The notes beneath the pieces were generated by a model. That model worked only from the letters and a program-made list of their open reading frames with translations, made no database searches and had not been told where the DNA came from. A stretch of 64,000 nucleotides of DNA from CADEDH01 sp965263455 (lineage in GTDB: Bacteria; Actinomycetota; Acidimicrobiia; Acidimicrobiales; SZUA-35), in the NCBI GenBank assembly GCA_965263455.1, contig CBDHHN010000002.1, forward strand, positions 715,461-779,460, given 5' to 3'. The translations under genes were made by a program, and so were the position numbers. This document shows, in pieces, positions 16,712 to 25,338 of the stretch. How positions within the stretch are numbered: position 1 is the stretch's first letter; every line of letters begins with the position of its first letter.

Positions 16712-17236
16712 ATGTCGAGCCCCCGGAATGACCAGTGGCTCCCGATCGAGCGACCCGGCGACTACGACCGGCTGCTTCGCCTGGCCCGGCGGCGGCTGAT
16801 CGGCTTCGAGCACTTCGCCGACGACGTGGTCAGTCGGGCTCTGATCAAGTGGAGCGGGTTGCCCGACGACCAACGGCGGAACGGGTTCATCGAGCAGGTC
16901 ATCAAGACCGAGGCCTACTCGATGCTCCGGTCCGAGGACCGGCGCGCCAACCGGCAACACCGGAGTGCCGAGGACCCGGCGATCGGCCGGCGGCCGCAGG
17001 CCGAGGTCGAGGCCGATCGGCGTCAGGTCGAGCTTCGGATGGCGGTGGCCCAGACCTGCCGTCGGCTCGACGTCAGGCTCGGTCCACTCGATCTCGAGGT
17101 GTTCGAACTGATTCTGGCCGGCATGAACCTGGCCGACGTGGAACGCAGTCTCGGGGTCAGCCGCTACCAGATCCGCAAGTCGCGCAAGTTGTGGCAGCGG
17201 ATCCTCAAACACGTGCTGTTGTACGACGCCGACTGA
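16712..17236 (+). CDS. Sigma-70-like small protein
   Basis: 174 residues; ATG follows GGAAGGAGA. The N-terminal half resembles sigma region 2 (YDRLLRLARRRLIGFEHFAD, NGFIEQVIKTEAYSMLRSED) and the C-terminal end is a region-4-like HTH (LADVERSLGVSRYQIRKSRK). It has the outline of an ECF factor but diverges from the usual region 2 core, so it may be an atypical sigma or a DNA-binding regulator. It is flanked by the DUF5753 regulator and the DUF397 partner. Confidence 0.6.
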   Translation: MSSPRNDQWLPIERPGDYDRLLRLARRRLIGFEHFADDVVSRALIKWSGLPDDQRRNGFIEQVIKTEAYSMLRSEDRRANRQHRSAEDPAIGRRPQAEVEADRRQVELRMAVAQTCRRLDVRLGPLDLEVFELILAGMNLADVERSLGVSRYQIRKSRKLWQRILKHVLLYDAD

Positions 17237-17269
17237 CGACGGCGGGGTCGACAGCGGACGACGTCGGTG

Positions 17270-17695
17270 TCAGAGGGCGGCGGGGAGAAACTCGCCGGCC
17301 TCGACGCCGGCGGCGAACGCCACACGCTCCGCCGACGTGAAGGTCAACGTCCGGCCGTCGGCGGTGTCGGTGACCACCATGCCGCCGTCGAAGGCCGGGG
17401 TGGTGTCCACGGTGCCGACGGTGACCGGCAGGAGACCCCGGGCGACGGCGTCGGCCCACTGCTGGAAGTGGTCGGCGGCCAGAGCGAGGATGACATCATC
17501 GGCCGGGTCGTTCTTGGTGTCGCGGACGAGGACGACGTCGCCCCAGGGCGCCACCTCGACGCAGGCACACGAGCCGTTGGAGAAGGTCGCCTTGCGCCAC
17601 GCAGCCGCCTCGATTCCCGCCGTCCGCCGAATCAGGGAGTCGATCACCCGCCTCTCGTCACTCGCCGAATGCTCGTGATGATGGCCGGTGGTCAT
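17270..17695 (-). CDS. DUF397-domain protein, two DUF397-like segments
   Basis: 141 residues. Segment 1: AAWRKATFSNGSCACVEVAP, VLVRDTKNDP, ALAADHFQQWADAV. Segment 2: GRTLTFTSAERVAFAAGVEA then GEF, a second C-terminal-type DUF397 motif. ATG 17695 follows AAGGGGAG. DUF397 proteins typically partner a DUF5753 HTH protein; here the likely partner is encoded at 15586-16464. Confidence 0.82.
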   Translation of the reverse strand: MTTGHHHEHSASDERRVIDSLIRRTAGIEAAAWRKATFSNGSCACVEVAPWGDVVLVRDTKNDPADDVILALAADHFQQWADAVARGLLPVTVGTVDTTPAFDGGMVVTDTADGRTLTFTSAERVAFAAGVEAGEFLPAAL

Positions 17696-17865
17696 GGCTG
17701 CGCTCCCCTTCTCGGCGCCGGTCACCGTTGACCGGCTGGCGTTGTACCCATCGGGGGAAGCGGACGACTCTCAACCGAATGCCCGAACCGGATGGCGGGT
17801 CGGACGTGTGGCGCTTGGTTGGCGGGGCCCTACCCCTCCCCGGCGTGCAACCTAACATGCACGCC

Positions 17866-17882
17866 ATCCGCCGAGGGCGGAT
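17866..17882. terminator. Short hairpin downstream of the Fur-type gene
   Basis: ATCCGCC-GAG-GGCGGAT, 7-bp arms, 55 bp beyond the fur-type stop. No T-tract, so a weak terminator call. Confidence 0.35.
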
Positions 17883-17936
17883 CCTGGGTGGCGTCAGACT
17901 AACAGGGCCCGACCGCACTCCAAACGGGCATCGGCC

Positions 17937-18407
17937 CTAGTCAGAGCGGCATCGCGCGCACCGGCCGGTCAGGGCCACGTGCTCGGGGTCGAGGTCGAAG
18001 CCGTGGACCGAGTCGAGGGCGGCGGCCACCGAGTCGAGGGTGTCGGGGGCGACGTCGAGAACGGCGTCACAACCCCGGCACAGGACGTGCAGGTGCGGTC
18101 GTTCGCCCGGGTCGACCAGGTGGTAGGTGGTGGCGCCGTGGGTGAGGTGGATGTGGGCCGCCACGCCACTCTGGACCAGCGCATCCAGGGTCCGGTAGAC
18201 GGTGGCGAGGTGCACGCCGGGCTCGCGAGCCTGGACCCGGGCCAGCAGGTCGTCGGCCGAGAGGTGTCCGCTGTCGGCCGCCAGCTCCTCGATCACGAGC
18301 CGGCGGGACACCGTGATGCGTTCGCCCCGCGCCCGGAGCCGGGCCAGCGTCCGATCCACCAGCTCGCCGGGTTCGGTCAGCGGCCACCCGTCGACGCCTT
18401 CGGTCAT
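17937..18407 (-). CDS. Fur-family metal-dependent repressor (Zur-like)
   Basis: 156 residues. Winged HTH with GHLSADDLLARVQAREPGVH and LATVYRTLDALVQSG, then HLTHGATTYHLVDPGERPH and LHVLCRGCDAVLDV. Two CxxC pairs (CRGC, CARC near the C-terminus) form the structural zinc site. Regulatory metal cannot be set from sequence; Zur is favoured because of the short His/Cys-rich form and the adjacent transporter ATPase relic, but Fur or Nur are possible. The upstream ATPase remnant on the same strand ends 63 bp before its start. Confidence 0.85.
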   Translation of the reverse strand: MTEGVDGWPLTEPGELVDRTLARLRARGERITVSRRLVIEELAADSGHLSADDLLARVQAREPGVHLATVYRTLDALVQSGVAAHIHLTHGATTYHLVDPGERPHLHVLCRGCDAVLDVAPDTLDSVAAALDSVHGFDLDPEHVALTGRCARCRSD

Positions 18408-18470
18408 GCCCGCAACCTACCCCCGACGAGCGGGCTCGTCCGGCCCGGCGCGCCGCTGATCGCCACCCGT

Positions 18471-19166
18471 TCACCGGTCGAGGCACCCGAGGTCGAAGCC
18501 GAACGGCAGGGCCAGTCGGTGCCGGGCCAGCAGGTCGGCGTCGGCCAGGAGGTCGGCGGTCGGTCCGTCGGCCACGACCCGGCCTCGGTCGATGACCACC
18601 GACCGGGGACACAGCTCGAGGGCGAGGGGAAGGTCGTGGGTGATGAGGAGCTGAGTGGTGGGCAGCGATCGGAGCAGGTCGACCAGCTCCCGGGTCCCTG
18701 CCGGGTCGAGCCCGGCCGCCGGTTCGTCGAGCACCAACAGCTCCGGCTCCATGGCCAGCACGGTGGCCAGCGCCACCCGCCGCTTCTCGCCCGTGCTCAG
18801 GTGATGTGGCGTGCGGTCCCGCAGCCCGGTGGCCCCGGATGCGGCCAGGGCGGCCTCGACCCGGCGGGCCCGCTCGTCCCGCCCCAGGCCGAGGTTGGCG
18901 GGGCCGAAGGCGACATCGTCGGCCACGGTCGGCATGAACAGCTGATCGTCGGCGTCCTGGAACACCATCCCCACCCGCCGCCGGACCTCGGCCAGATCGG
19001 GCTCGGCCACGGCGAGATCGCCGACCCACACCGTCCCGGCGCGGGGACGGAGGATGCCGTTGAGGTGGAGGGCGAGAGTCGTCTTGCCCGCCCCGTTGGC
19101 TACGAACCCATCCGTCCAGATGCAACCGGTTCGCATCTGGACGCCCGACGTCGGAGCCCGGCTCAC
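18471..19166 (-). pseudogene. Truncated CbiO/EcfA-type ABC transporter ATPase
   Basis: The body is a clear energy-coupling-factor/cobalt-type ATPase: NGAGKTTLALHLNGILRPRA (Walker A from its second half), GMVFQDADDQLFMPTVADDV (Q-loop, typical for CbiO), LSTGEKRRVALATVL (signature), LLVLDEPAAGLDP (Walker B), THDLPLALELC. The first 30 or so residues that every family member has (beta strands, aromatic A-loop, first Gly of the P-loop) are missing and replaced by unrelated sequence (WTDGFVANGAGK). No permease or substrate protein genes are next to it. I infer 5' truncation and loss of function; the break coincides with a hairpin. Confidence 0.7.
19113..19143. repeat. Hairpin at the break of the truncated ATPase: CGTCCAGATGC / GCATCTGGACG
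   Basis: Perfect 11-bp arms around a 9-base loop that is itself nearly symmetric (AACCGGTT plus C), giving almost full 31-bp symmetry. It lies exactly where ATPase homology stops, suggesting a deletion or insertion scar, or a terminator brought in by rearrangement. Confidence 0.55.
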
Positions 19167-19210
19167 TCGTCACGCCGTTCCCGACACCGCCGCCGATCGA
19201 CGCGGTACGG

Positions 19211-19669
19211 TCACCGCAAGCCGAGGCGGCGGGCGAACTCGTCGAAGGATGGGGCGATCTCGACCCAGGTGGTGGTGTCTGACCCGCCGTGGTCGGCCGG
19301 CCACACCAGCCGGAGGACGCGCGGGCCGTCCGGGGCTCGATGGTCGAGCACGATCGGGGTGTCACTGCCCGGCCCGAAGTCGCCGATGACCACGGCCTGT
19401 TCCGGGTCCAGCTCATCGAGAGCGCCGTGCTCACGCCAGAACGCCCGGGCCCCCGACGGCGCAATGGAGCCGAGCTCGTCGGCAACCGAACGGAAGGGCG
19501 GCGGATACAGGTAGAGGCAGTCCTCGCCCGGCGCAGCCTCGGCCACGCGCTCGGCCGGAACGAGCGGTTCGAGGTTCTGGCCCAGGGCGTCGGCGTCCGT
19601 GGCCGGCCATCGCCCGGTGGCGATCAGCACCTCGATCAGGGCCGGTGGACGGAGGCTGCCGTCGGTCAT
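19211..19669 (-). CDS. SMI1/KNR4 (SUKH)-like protein
   Basis: 152 residues. The C-terminal half has the SUKH pattern: ARAFWREHGALDELDPEQAV, VIGDFGPGSDTPIVLDHR, RVLRLVW, then TTTWVEIAPSFDEFARRLGL. SUKH proteins occur as immunity proteins or as general scaffold-like proteins; no toxin gene is adjacent, so an immunity role is not supported here. Confidence 0.7.
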   Translation of the reverse strand: MTDGSLRPPALIEVLIATGRWPATDADALGQNLEPLVPAERVAEAAPGEDCLYLYPPPFRSVADELGSIAPSGARAFWREHGALDELDPEQAVVIGDFGPGSDTPIVLDHRAPDGPRVLRLVWPADHGGSDTTTWVEIAPSFDEFARRLGLR

Positions 19670-19752
19670 CCCAGGGCCACCGTAGCAACCGTCCGCCGGG
19701 AGCCGGCCGAGGACGCCAGCCCCCTGCCGGCGCCTAGGCTGGTCTGGTCGGC

Positions 19753-20337
19753 ATGGACCTCGACCACCTCCGCCTCCGCTCCTCGCTGGCCGAGGAACTG
19801 CTGAGCCACCTCCGCCGCGGGCCGCGGCTCTTCCCCGATGGGCCCCGCTCCCACGCCGTGTACGACACGACGTTCAGCGGCTGCTTCCGGGTCGAGATCG
19901 ACCACGGATCCCGCGGCCGGGTCGGCATCGAGCACGTCGGCGGCGACGGCGTGTTCGACTGGCACGTGACGGAGTTGGCGCGACGGGAACCGCGCCCGGA
20001 TGGCGGCGGTCCCATCGACATGTCGGTCCCACCCCTCGACGGGATCCGGTACCGGGTGGAGGTCAGCGATGTCGGCCGCGGGGCGAGCCGGGAGCTCCTG
20101 GCCACCCTCCTGACCCTGGACTGGGGCGAGCCGACCCCGGAGAGCATCCTCGGCCGGGACGGCGTGATCATGGCCGGCGGGCTCACGACCGAGGCCGGTG
20201 CCCGGTGGTGGACCACCTGGTCCCCCGAGCCCCACCTCGAACCGGCCAAGTCGGCCTTCTTCCACCGGCTGCTGGACTTCGCCGTCGACCAGGCCGAGGG
20301 CGAGCTTCCCCCGGAGTTGGTCCGAGCCGTCGCCTGA
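19753..20337 (+). CDS. Hypothetical protein
   Basis: 194 residues, no family recognised. Soluble, mixed alpha/beta composition, with YDTTFSGCFRVEIDH near residue 40, MSVPPLDGIRYRVEVSDVG in the middle and a helical, acidic end. Codon use and GC match the neighbours, supporting that it is real. It lies 109 bp before the VOC gene on the same strand. Confidence 0.65.
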   Translation: MDLDHLRLRSSLAEELLSHLRRGPRLFPDGPRSHAVYDTTFSGCFRVEIDHGSRGRVGIEHVGGDGVFDWHVTELARREPRPDGGGPIDMSVPPLDGIRYRVEVSDVGRGASRELLATLLTLDWGEPTPESILGRDGVIMAGGLTTEAGARWWTTWSPEPHLEPAKSAFFHRLLDFAVDQAEGELPPELVRAVA

Positions 20338-20446
20338 ACCGCCGGTGCCCGACCACCGGCACAGCCGCACCGCCGAGTCGCTGCCGGCGCCCGCGGCGTG
20401 GCCCACCGTACGGCGCGCCGACCGGCCCGTTCGCTAGGGTCCGGCC

Positions 20447-20806
20447 ATGAGTCTTGAATGGGAGCAGGTCGTGGTCGCCTCCCGAGACCCGGTGGCACTG
20501 GGCCGCTGGTGGCGTCAGGTGCTCGGTTGGGTGATCGTCAACGACGACCCGGTCGTCTTCGAGATCCAACCCGAGCCGGATCGGATGCCGGGGATCCTCT
20601 TCCTGGCCGTCGACGGCGAGAAACAGGGCCACAATCGGCTTCACATCGACCTGCGCCCCGACGACCAGGGGGTCGAGGTGGACCGGTTGATCGGGATGGG
20701 GGCGTCGCCGGTCGACGTCGGGCAGGGTGATGCGCCATGGGTCGTCCTGGCCGATCCCGAGGGCAACGAGTTCTGCGTGCTCGGGGCCCGTCAGGGCCCG
20801 CACTAG
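20447..20806 (+). CDS. VOC-family (glyoxalase-like) protein
   Basis: 119 residues, one VOC module: VVVASRDPVALGRWWRQVLG at the start, ILFLAVDGEKQGHNRLHIDL in the middle (His metal ligand position) and WVVLADPEGNEFCVLGAR at the end (Glu position). It could be a glyoxalase, extradiol dioxygenase or resistance-type protein; the substrate is not predictable. The next gene starts 3 bp after its stop. Confidence 0.85.
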   Translation: MSLEWEQVVVASRDPVALGRWWRQVLGWVIVNDDPVVFEIQPEPDRMPGILFLAVDGEKQGHNRLHIDLRPDDQGVEVDRLIGMGASPVDVGQGDAPWVVLADPEGNEFCVLGARQGPH

Positions 20807-20809
20807 CCG

Positions 20810-21727
20810 GTGCCGACCATGATCTCCGGGTTCACCACCGACAACGTGCCCGACCTGGGCGGCATGACCTTCCTCGTCACCGGAGCCAACACCGGCCTCG
20901 GGTACGAGACGGCCACGGCACTGGCGGGCAAGGGGGCCGAGGTTCTCCTCGGCTGCCGTCGCCCGGCCAAGGGGCGGGAGGCGGTCGAGCGCATCACGGC
21001 CGCCCACCCCGAAGCGGTGGTCGAGGCCTTGGAGCTCGATCTGGGCGATCTGGCCTCGGTGCGGGCGGCGGCGGAGAGCGTGGCCCGAGGATCGGGGTTG
21101 CACGGCCTCGTCAACAACGCCGGGATCATGGCCCCACCGAAGTCGACCACGGTCGACGGTTTCGAGTCCCAGTTCGGCGTCAACCACCTCGGCCACTTCG
21201 CCCTGACCGCCCTGTTGCTCCCCACCCTGCGGGCCACGTCCGGCTCCCGGGTGGTGTCGGTCTCCAGCATCGCCCACCGCAGGGGCACGATTCCCTTCGA
21301 CGACCTCGACGCCGCCCGGTCCTACGATCCGTGGGACCGCTATGGCCAGAGCAAGCTGGCCAACCTGCTCTTCACCTACGAGCTCGACCGTCGACTCCGC
21401 CGGATCGAGTCGTCGACCATCGCCGTTGCCGCCCACCCCGGTCTCGCCGCCACCGACCTCGGCCGCCACCTCGGTCGCCTGTCCCGGCTGGCCCTCCCGG
21501 TCGCCGGTCTGCTGTTCAACTCGGCGGCCCAGGGAGCGTGGCCGACCCTGGCCGCGGCCACCCATCCCGACGTCGAGGGGGGTCAGTACTTCGGGCCCGG
21601 CGGCTTCCGGGAGGCCCGCGGCCCGGCGACCGTGGTCGACTCGAGCCCGTCGAGCAAGGATCAGGCGACGGCGGCCCGACTGTGGGCCCGTTCGGTCGAG
21701 TTGACCGGCGTGGACCCCGGCGTCTGA
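20810..21727 (+). CDS. Short-chain dehydrogenase/reductase
   Basis: 305 residues; ATG at 20819 is an alternative. Cofactor motif VTGANTGLGYETA (about 25-37), GLVNNAGIMAP, catalytic SSIAHRR...YGQSKLANLL (Tyr-Lys). Length and the KSTTVDGFESQFGVNHLGHF segment resemble the retinol-dehydrogenase/protochlorophyllide-reductase-like SDR subgroup. Co-transcribed with the VOC gene. Confidence 0.9.
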   Translation: MPTMISGFTTDNVPDLGGMTFLVTGANTGLGYETATALAGKGAEVLLGCRRPAKGREAVERITAAHPEAVVEALELDLGDLASVRAAAESVARGSGLHGLVNNAGIMAPPKSTTVDGFESQFGVNHLGHFALTALLLPTLRATSGSRVVSVSSIAHRRGTIPFDDLDAARSYDPWDRYGQSKLANLLFTYELDRRLRRIESSTIAVAAHPGLAATDLGRHLGRLSRLALPVAGLLFNSAAQGAWPTLAAATHPDVEGGQYFGPGGFREARGPATVVDSSPSSKDQATAARLWARSVELTGVDPGV

Positions 21728-21778
21728 GGCCCGGTTGCGACGGGCCCGAGGATGCCGGGGCGTCCATCACGCCGAGAG

Positions 21779-22696
21779 TCAGCCGACCAGCAGGCGCTTG
21801 ACCTCCCCTGCGCCCTCGACCGCCTCGTCGGCCGAGGCGGCGCACATCGTCAGGTTGAAGTGGCGGCACCCGACGTCGACGAAGGGCCGGAGGAAGTCGG
21901 CGATGTCGGCCGGGGTCCCATAGGGGACGTGCTTCTCGAACCGCTCGAACGGGAGCCGGTAGAAGTGCTCCATCCGTCGGGCCACGAAGGGCCGGGCCGC
22001 CTCGGCCGTCGGGCCGACGGCGCACCAGAGCTGGAGGCCGTGGTCGAAGTCGACCTCACGGCCGAGTTCACCGGCGATCTCGTCGATGCTGGCGATGCCC
22101 TCGGCCACCCGGCTCGGTGGGCGCCAGACCGCCAGCCACCCGTCACCGTGGGTCGCCACCCGCCGCAGGGCGGCCGGTGCCCGGCCCCCGACCGTGATCG
22201 GGATGGCCGGGTCGGGAGCGGGGAGGATCCGGGCCCGGTCGAGTTCGTAGAAGTCGCCCCGGTAGTCGAACTCGGCGCCCGTCATGAGGCCCCGGATGAT
22301 CTCCAGGCACTCGTCGGTGCGACGTCCCCGGGTGGCTGGGTCGATCCCGCACACCTCCATCTCGTGGCGGTCCTCGCCGCCGACGCCGACGCCGAGCACC
22401 AGGCGCCCGGGGGCGTACTCGCTGATGGTGGCCAGTTGGCGGGCGACGGTCACCGGATGGCGTAGGGCGAGCAGATACACCCCGACGTACACGGTGAGAT
22501 CGGGCTGGAGCTGGGACAGGGCGGCGGCCTGGATCAGGCCGTCCATCCCCATCCCGGTCTTGAAGCTGACGTGGTCGGCGAAGAAGACGTGGTCGAGACC
22601 GGCCTGGGCGATGGCCTCCATGCCCTGGCGCCGCACCTCGAGCAGCATGTCGTCGAACCGCCCCGGGGGCGAGACCCCGATCCGGAGTTCGGTCAT
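21779..22696 (-). CDS. LLM-class (luciferase-like) F420-dependent oxidoreductase
   Basis: 305 residues, TIM-barrel LLM family: VFFADHVSFKTGMGMDGLIQ, YVGVYLLALRHPVTVARQLA, RLVLGVGVGGEDRHEMEVCG, ITVGGRAPAALRRVATHGDG. Family members use F420 or FMN. It is the last gene of the eight-gene operon; its ATG overlaps the preceding SDR stop. Confidence 0.9.
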   Translation of the reverse strand: MTELRIGVSPPGRFDDMLLEVRRQGMEAIAQAGLDHVFFADHVSFKTGMGMDGLIQAAALSQLQPDLTVYVGVYLLALRHPVTVARQLATISEYAPGRLVLGVGVGGEDRHEMEVCGIDPATRGRRTDECLEIIRGLMTGAEFDYRGDFYELDRARILPAPDPAIPITVGGRAPAALRRVATHGDGWLAVWRPPSRVAEGIASIDEIAGELGREVDFDHGLQLWCAVGPTAEAARPFVARRMEHFYRLPFERFEKHVPYGTPADIADFLRPFVDVGCRHFNLTMCAASADEAVEGAGEVKRLLVG

Positions 22697-23538
22697 GACC
22701 CACCATCCTCTTCCAGGCCGGGCGCCACGCCCTGCCCCTCGATCTCGGCCAGGAGTGCACCGTAGTGCTCGTGGAGCCGCTCGCCCGTGGTGGCGTGGGT
22801 GAGCACGTAGAAGCGATCGTCACGCATGCCGTCGACGGCCACCTCCGCCGCCTGCTCGGCGGTGATGGCCAGGGGCCGGAGCCGGGGCGACAGACCGTGA
22901 TAGCGGGGCACGGCCTGGGCGCCCCGCTCCGGCGGTCGGACCTCGCTGGTGTGGTGACCCATCGCCGTGTCGACCAGACCGGGGCACAGCACCGACACCC
23001 CTATCGGCTCGTCCCGCAGGACGGCCCGCAGCTCCTCGGCGTAGCCGACGGCGGCGTACTTCGAGACCGAGTAGATGCCGAGCGGCAGGTGCCCGGCGAC
23101 CTGCAGGCCGCCACCCGACGACGTGACCATGATGTGGGCGGCGTCGGAGGCCCGGAGATCGTCGAGACAGGCGTCGACGGTGTTGGCCAGCCCCAGCACG
23201 TTCACCTCTAGGGCGAACCGCCAGTCGTCCTCGCTTCGTTCGAGGACCGATCCGGCGGGCGGCATGACGCCGGCGTTGGCGAAACACAGGTCGACGCCCC
23301 GACCCCAGACGGCGCGGGCCCGCTCGACGGCGGCCGCCAGCGACGCCCGGTCGGTGACGTCGACCCCGATGGCCACTGCGCCGTCGCCACAGCCGTCGGC
23401 CACGGCCTCGGCCCGGGCCAGGGAGGCGTCGGCCACGGCCACCCGGGCTCCCCGGTCCACGAGCGCCCGGCACAGGGCGCCACCGATGCCGCCTCCCCCA
23501 CCGGTGACGAACGCTGTCCGGCCGTTGATCTCGGTCAT
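22693..23538 (-). CDS. Short-chain dehydrogenase/reductase
   Basis: 281 residues. Start at ATG 23538, overlapping the ligase stop by 4 bp. Motifs: AFVTGGGGGIGGALCRALVD, LCFANAGVMPP, catalytic SGGG...YSVSKYAAVGYAEELR, then LCPGLVDTAMG. Classical NAD(P)-dependent SDR; probably oxidises a hydroxy intermediate in the operon's pathway. Confidence 0.92.
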   Translation of the reverse strand: MTEINGRTAFVTGGGGGIGGALCRALVDRGARVAVADASLARAEAVADGCGDGAVAIGVDVTDRASLAAAVERARAVWGRGVDLCFANAGVMPPAGSVLERSEDDWRFALEVNVLGLANTVDACLDDLRASDAAHIMVTSSGGGLQVAGHLPLGIYSVSKYAAVGYAEELRAVLRDEPIGVSVLCPGLVDTAMGHHTSEVRPPERGAQAVPRYHGLSPRLRPLAITAEQAAEVAVDGMRDDRFYVLTHATTGERLHEHYGALLAEIEGQGVAPGLEEDGGS

Positions 23539-25331
23539 GGCTCGTCCCTCCGCTCCAGGACGCTCAGGTGGGCGGCGACGGCGGCCCGCTTGTCGAACTT
23601 GCCCGAGGCGAGACGGGGCAGCGGCTCCCGCACCCACCGCACCACCTGCGGGATCTTGAACCGGGCCAGCTGTCCCTCCAGCCGGGCCGTCAGGTCGGTG
23701 TTGGCGCCGGGGCCGGTGCCGGTGCCGCCGTCGGTGTCGATGACCGAGTAGACGGTGGCCCCGACTACCTCCCCCAGTCGGTCGTCGGGCAGGGGGTAGA
23801 CCACGACCTCCCGCACCTCGGGCAGGTCCTGGACGGCGCGCTCGACCTCGACGCAGTACACGTTCTCCCCGCCCCGCAGCACCATGTCCTTGCTCCGGCC
23901 CCGGAGATGGAGGAACCCGTCCTCGTTGACCGAACCGACGTCGCCGGTGAGGAACCAGCCGTCGTCGAAGGCGGCCGCCGTGGCCTCGTCATCGCCCCAG
24001 TAACCGGGTGTCACGACGACACCCCGCATGCGCAGTTCGCCCACCTCACCCCGGGGCAGCTGCCGACCGGTGTCGTCGAAGGCCTCCATCAGCAGCATCG
24101 GCGGGATCCGACCCGGGCTGCCGAGGCGCTCCAGATGGTCGTCGCCGTTGACCTGGGCCCCGGAACCCGACGATTCGGTCATGCCGTACCCATGGCCGGG
24201 CCGCCCTTCGAAGACGGCGTCGACCTGCCGGGACAGCTCGGGCGAAGCCGGGGCCCCACCGTTGCCGATGACCCGCAGCGACGACGTGTCGCGCCTCGCC
24301 CGTTCGGGCGAGCGGAGCATGTCCCACACCATGGTCGGGACACCGGTGAAGGCCGTGATCCGTTCGGCCTCGATCAGGCGCAGCGCCTCGTCCGGGTCCC
24401 ACCGCGACATGAGCACCAGTTTGCGTCCCGACAGGAACGACGTCAGGAACACGGTGTGGCAGCCGGTGACGTGGAACAGCGGGACCGGCACCAGCATGGC
24501 CCCGGGCGGCGCCGACGACGGGTCGATCCCGGCCCGCAGCGCGCCGACCGACGCCGCGCAGTGGAAGCCCATCAGGGCGTTCACGATGTTGCGGTGGGTG
24601 CAGATCGCCCCTTTGGGCCGACCGGTGGTGCCCGAGGTGTAGAGGATCGCCGCCGGATCATCCGGGCCCACCTCGCCGGTGGGCCACCACGGCCCTCCCC
24701 GGCCACTCGGGTCGACTGCGGCATCGGGCCTGGCGTCGACGGCGGGCCCGGCGTCGGCATCGGCGTCGCCGGTGTCACCGGCCGCCACCACCTCGGCCAG
24801 GTCGTACTCGTTGGCATGCAGCGGGCGATCGGGGTCGACGACGACCACGGCGGGAGGGGTGGGCAGACCGGCCAGGGCGTCGGCCCGGCGGCGGTCGGCG
24901 ACCACCAGCCGGCAGCCGCTGTCGACGACGGCGTAGCCCAGTTCCTCGCCCGTCCACCACGAGTTGAGGGGGACGCCGATCCACCCCGACCCGGTGACGG
25001 CGAGATAGGTCGTCAGCCACTCGGGCCGGTTGACCATGGCGATGCCGACCCGGTCGGCGAGCCCCAGCCCGAAGGTTCGCTCGAGCCCGAGGGCCAGGGT
25101 CCCGGCGGCGGCGAGGCCGGCGGCGTAGGTCGAGCGCCGCTCCCCCGCCACCCACAGCTCGTGCGGGCCGAAGGCCGACCCGGCCCGGTCGTACACGTCC
25201 CGCAACGTCGTCGGGGCGTTGACGAATGCGGGGGCCGAGCCCCACGACAGCTCGTGGGGGGCCAGCTCGAAGGGTTGGCCGGGGGCGGTGAGCCGGGCCA
25301 ACGCCTGCTCGTAGCTCAGGGTCACGGGCAT
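23535..25331 (-). CDS. Acyl-CoA synthetase / AMP-binding ligase (FadD type)
   Basis: 598 residues. ANL superfamily: ILYTSGTTGRPKGAICTHRN (P-loop A3), HGYGMTESSGSG (A5), FDDGWFLTGDVGSVNEDGFL and RGRSKDMVLRGGENVY (A7-A8 hinge), C-terminal Lys in PLPRLASGKFDKRA. It activates a carboxylic acid as acyl-AMP and then transfers it to CoA. A low-complexity Asp/Gly/Pro insertion lies around residues 175-215. Central activating enzyme of the operon; substrate unknown. Confidence 0.92.
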   Translation of the reverse strand: MPVTLSYEQALARLTAPGQPFELAPHELSWGSAPAFVNAPTTLRDVYDRAGSAFGPHELWVAGERRSTYAAGLAAAGTLALGLERTFGLGLADRVGIAMVNRPEWLTTYLAVTGSGWIGVPLNSWWTGEELGYAVVDSGCRLVVADRRRADALAGLPTPPAVVVVDPDRPLHANEYDLAEVVAAGDTGDADADAGPAVDARPDAAVDPSGRGGPWWPTGEVGPDDPAAILYTSGTTGRPKGAICTHRNIVNALMGFHCAASVGALRAGIDPSSAPPGAMLVPVPLFHVTGCHTVFLTSFLSGRKLVLMSRWDPDEALRLIEAERITAFTGVPTMVWDMLRSPERARRDTSSLRVIGNGGAPASPELSRQVDAVFEGRPGHGYGMTESSGSGAQVNGDDHLERLGSPGRIPPMLLMEAFDDTGRQLPRGEVGELRMRGVVVTPGYWGDDEATAAAFDDGWFLTGDVGSVNEDGFLHLRGRSKDMVLRGGENVYCVEVERAVQDLPEVREVVVYPLPDDRLGEVVGATVYSVIDTDGGTGTGPGANTDLTARLEGQLARFKIPQVVRWVREPLPRLASGKFDKRAAVAAHLSVLERRDEP

Positions 25332-25338
25332 CGACGGC

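Noticed and set aside
19211..19669. SUKH protein considered as toxin immunity
   Set aside because: No polymorphic toxin or secretion-system gene is adjacent on either side.
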